Source of the DNA: Promethearchaeia archaeon
Lineage (GTDB): Archaea > Asgardarchaeota > Lokiarchaeia > Sigyniarchaeales > SOKP01
Length of the DNA: 7,892 nt
Assembly: GCA_029856295.1 (NCBI GenBank)
Contig: JAHQWS010000090.1
Location: forward strand, 1 to 7,892
Direction: 5' to 3'
The position numbers and the translations under genes were made by a program. The notes below the pieces were generated by a model. That model saw nothing but the letters and a program-made list of their open reading frames with translations, did no database searches and was not told where the DNA came from. Position 1 is the first letter of the stretch; every line of letters starts with the position of its first letter. Below, in pieces: positions 6,339 through 7,892 of the stretch.

Positions 6339-7892
6339 ATGAAAAAATATAAAACGCAAATAATTATAATTGCATTTTCCATAATACTATTTAACCCATT
6401 TACCCAAAACTTAAGTTCAGCACAATTCAATGAAACAACAGAAACAACTAATAATGATTTTGAATATTATAGAGATAGAATTTTGGATATTTTTAACATT
6501 ACTTTAGACGATTATAATACGTTATCTCCAAAAAATAAGCTAATGGCTAATAATTATATTTATACCTTATGGGGCTTTGAAAATGGAACATTAACAATAG
6601 AAGAAGCTAGAAATATGATAAAACATAATACGCCTAAACTACTTTTTAGAGCTTATAGCCATGACTATGCAATGTTCAATCCTTCACCGAAAAGTTTAGT
6701 TCAAAATGATGATGAAGAATTTCGGTTAACAATCGAACCTTATGATATAGGTTTTGGAGAGAAAGTTACCAAAATACAGGCATGGCTTGATACAAATCAC
6801 GATTTAGATGACGTGGATTATGAATATCGTCTCGATGTACAAGAAATGCAAGATGATTTTCATTTCGGACATGAAGATGGCGATGACTGGGTTGGCGCCA
6901 TTGAAATGAATTTTGCCTCACCATACACTGCTGTATGCCTCGATTTAACAATGGATCCAAACTTCATAGATTCAAGGGTTAAAGTAATTGTGAAGATGAA
7001 ATGGTATTGGTTTGATATATTCGCAAATTGGCCCTATGGGGAATGGAAACGAAAACCAGACATCTGGAAAAAATATAATTATTTATATGACAAAGATGTC
7101 TGGGGTCATGAATATGCGGTGCGTCCAATAGGGATATTCGATGACGACCCGACAGAGCCACAGCTCATTTGGGGTCCATATCATGATAATCAAATATATG
7201 ATTCACAGTCTGGTGTTTACGTTTATGGATATGTAAGTGATAATGTAGAAGTAGGAAGTGTTACCGGAAATCTTTATGGAGTTGAATTCTCAGGCAGTGT
7301 TTATCCTTATTATCATCCTTCTTATCCTAATCTCAAAAGATTTTATATTTATGTTCCTAATCCACGTGCTTTAGGTACTCATACGGCTATGATACATGTA
7401 TGGGATAGTGATGACGATAGGCCAAATGATAAGCTTTCAGTTGATATTCCCGTGAGATTTATCGTTGTTGATGACGATAGTTCATATCCACATGTATCTC
7501 TCTCAGGGCCAGATATCATTGAAGATGACACTACTTACTTTGAAATAGGCGTACATGTATCTGATCAGTCTGGAGTCGATGAAATTGAAGCTACTATTGA
7601 TGGACAAGATTGTTATATAACGGGAATCTATCCATATTACCTTATTTATGTACCCACTCCAACTATACTAGGAGATCATACATTAGAAGTCAGAGTTTTA
7701 GATGGCGATAAAGATCGAGATTTTGATCAACTCTTAACAATAGTGAGTGCAACTATTGAAGTTGTTGATGATGATTCTACACCCCCGCTAATAAATATTG
7801 ATTATGTAGGATCAGAAACCGATGGCGATCCAGGATATTGGAACGTAGAAGTTGAAGATCCCGAGAGTGGTATTGATGAAATAATTGTAGCT
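6339..7892 (+). CDS. Secreted multidomain protein with Asp-rich Ig-like repeats, 3' end outside the window
   Basis: The frame starts at ATG 6339, directly after an in-frame TAA, and stays open for 518 codons to the window edge. Residues 1-28 form a Sec signal peptide: Lys at 2, 3 and 5, a hydrophobic core at about 8-18, and SSA-Q as likely cleavage site. A helical stretch follows (about 40-100), then a Trp- and Asp-rich domain (about 126-264) that I do not recognise. From 266 on come beta-rich repeats, each opened by DDD (268-270, 378-380, 477-479). Two full repeats share YPYY, YVPxPxxLGxHT and DxDxDRxxD (356-364 and 455-463), which resembles a calcium-binding loop. N-glycosylation sequons are at N31, N53 and N82. 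The protein is probably extracellular or surface-bound. Whether it ends in a membrane anchor cannot be seen. Function is unknown; adhesion, surface-layer or glycan binding roles are guesses. The gene is divergent from the sugar deacetylase. Confidence 0.85.
   Translation, partial: MKKYKTQIIIIAFSIILFNPFTQNLSSAQFNETTETTNNDFEYYRDRILDIFNITLDDYNTLSPKNKLMANNYIYTLWGFENGTLTIEEARNMIKHNTPKLLFRAYSHDYAMFNPSPKSLVQNDDEEFRLTIEPYDIGFGEKVTKIQAWLDTNHDLDDVDYEYRLDVQEMQDDFHFGHEDGDDWVGAIEMNFASPYTAVCLDLTMDPNFIDSRVKVIVKMKWYWFDIFANWPYGEWKRKPDIWKKYNYLYDKDVWGHEYAVRPIGIFDDDPTEPQLIWGPYHDNQIYDSQSGVYVYGYVSDNVEVGSVTGNLYGVEFSGSVYPYYHPSYPNLKRFYIYVPNPRALGTHTAMIHVWDSDDDRPNDKLSVDIPVRFIVVDDDSSYPHVSLSGPDIIEDDTTYFEIGVHVSDQSGVDEIEATIDGQDCYITGIYPYYLIYVPTPTILGDHTLEVRVLDGDKDRDFDQLLTIVSATIEVVDDDSTPPLINIDYVGSETDGDPGYWNVEVEDPESGIDEIIVA
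7140..7892 (+). repeat. About 100-residue protein repeats in the secreted protein
   Basis: The coding sequence holds two full repeats and the beginning of a third. The DDD hinge starts at 7140, 7470 and 7767, that is 110 and then 99 codons apart. The extra length in the first comes mainly from an insertion of about ten residues after YPYY. Bases around the hinges are similar (GTTGTTGATGA at 7465 and 7761), but the rest has diverged, so the duplication is old. Confidence 0.65.

Noticed and set aside
6766..7161. Minus-strand open frames of about 60 residues opposite the secreted-protein gene
   Set aside because: They are rich in His and Arg in the way expected from reading Asp-rich codons backwards, lack ribosome sites, and lie across a well-supported gene.

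Overview
The window looks like a fragment of an AT-rich archaeal genome. Three minus-strand genes have GTGAT-type ribosome-binding sites, which match the archaeal 16S rRNA 3' end. There is a tungsten-type aldehyde:ferredoxin oxidoreductase, T-tracts lie behind genes as archaeal terminators do, and one large secreted protein is built from Asp-rich beta-sandwich repeats. An Asgard archaeon of the Lokiarchaeia type would fit. That placement is inference from gene content and style, because no rRNA or other marker gene is present.

Layout. (1) Positions 1-467, plus strand: the C-terminal end of a PepD-type M20 dipeptidase whose start lies outside the window. (2) 543-1610, minus: a full-length E-type polyprenyl diphosphate synthase that converges on pepD. 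Its reading frame has no ATG, GTG or TTG near its true N-terminus. The only plausible initiator is an ATA behind a good Shine-Dalgarno sequence, so a scan for standard starts cuts off the first 111 residues, including the first catalytic Asp motif. (3) 1785-3647, plus: an aldehyde:ferredoxin oxidoreductase, divergent from the synthase. (4) 3675-5051, minus: a 12-TM GPH-family sugar:cation symporter, separated from the oxidoreductase stop by only 27 bases of A/T tract. (5) 5177-6070, minus: a ChbG/YdjC-type carbohydrate deacetylase with a TTG start. (6) 6081-6338: a non-coding divergent regulatory region with repeated TGAAAT/ATTTCA hexamers. (7) 6339 to the window end, plus: a secreted multidomain protein of at least 518 residues, still open at the edge.

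How the genes may work together. The transporter and deacetylase form a same-strand pair that could handle an acetylated sugar from uptake to deacetylation. The secreted protein is divergent from this pair and may share its control region. The oxidoreductase could oxidise aldehydes made in sugar or amino-acid catabolism and pass electrons to ferredoxin. The synthase makes isoprenoid chains. These links are inference from proximity; no single known pathway ties all six genes together.

The points most worth a second look are the non-canonical start of the synthase, its identical initiation layout to the deacetylase gene, the small residue that suggests a product longer than C20, and the roughly 100-residue repeats with a conserved DxDxDRxxD loop in the secreted protein.
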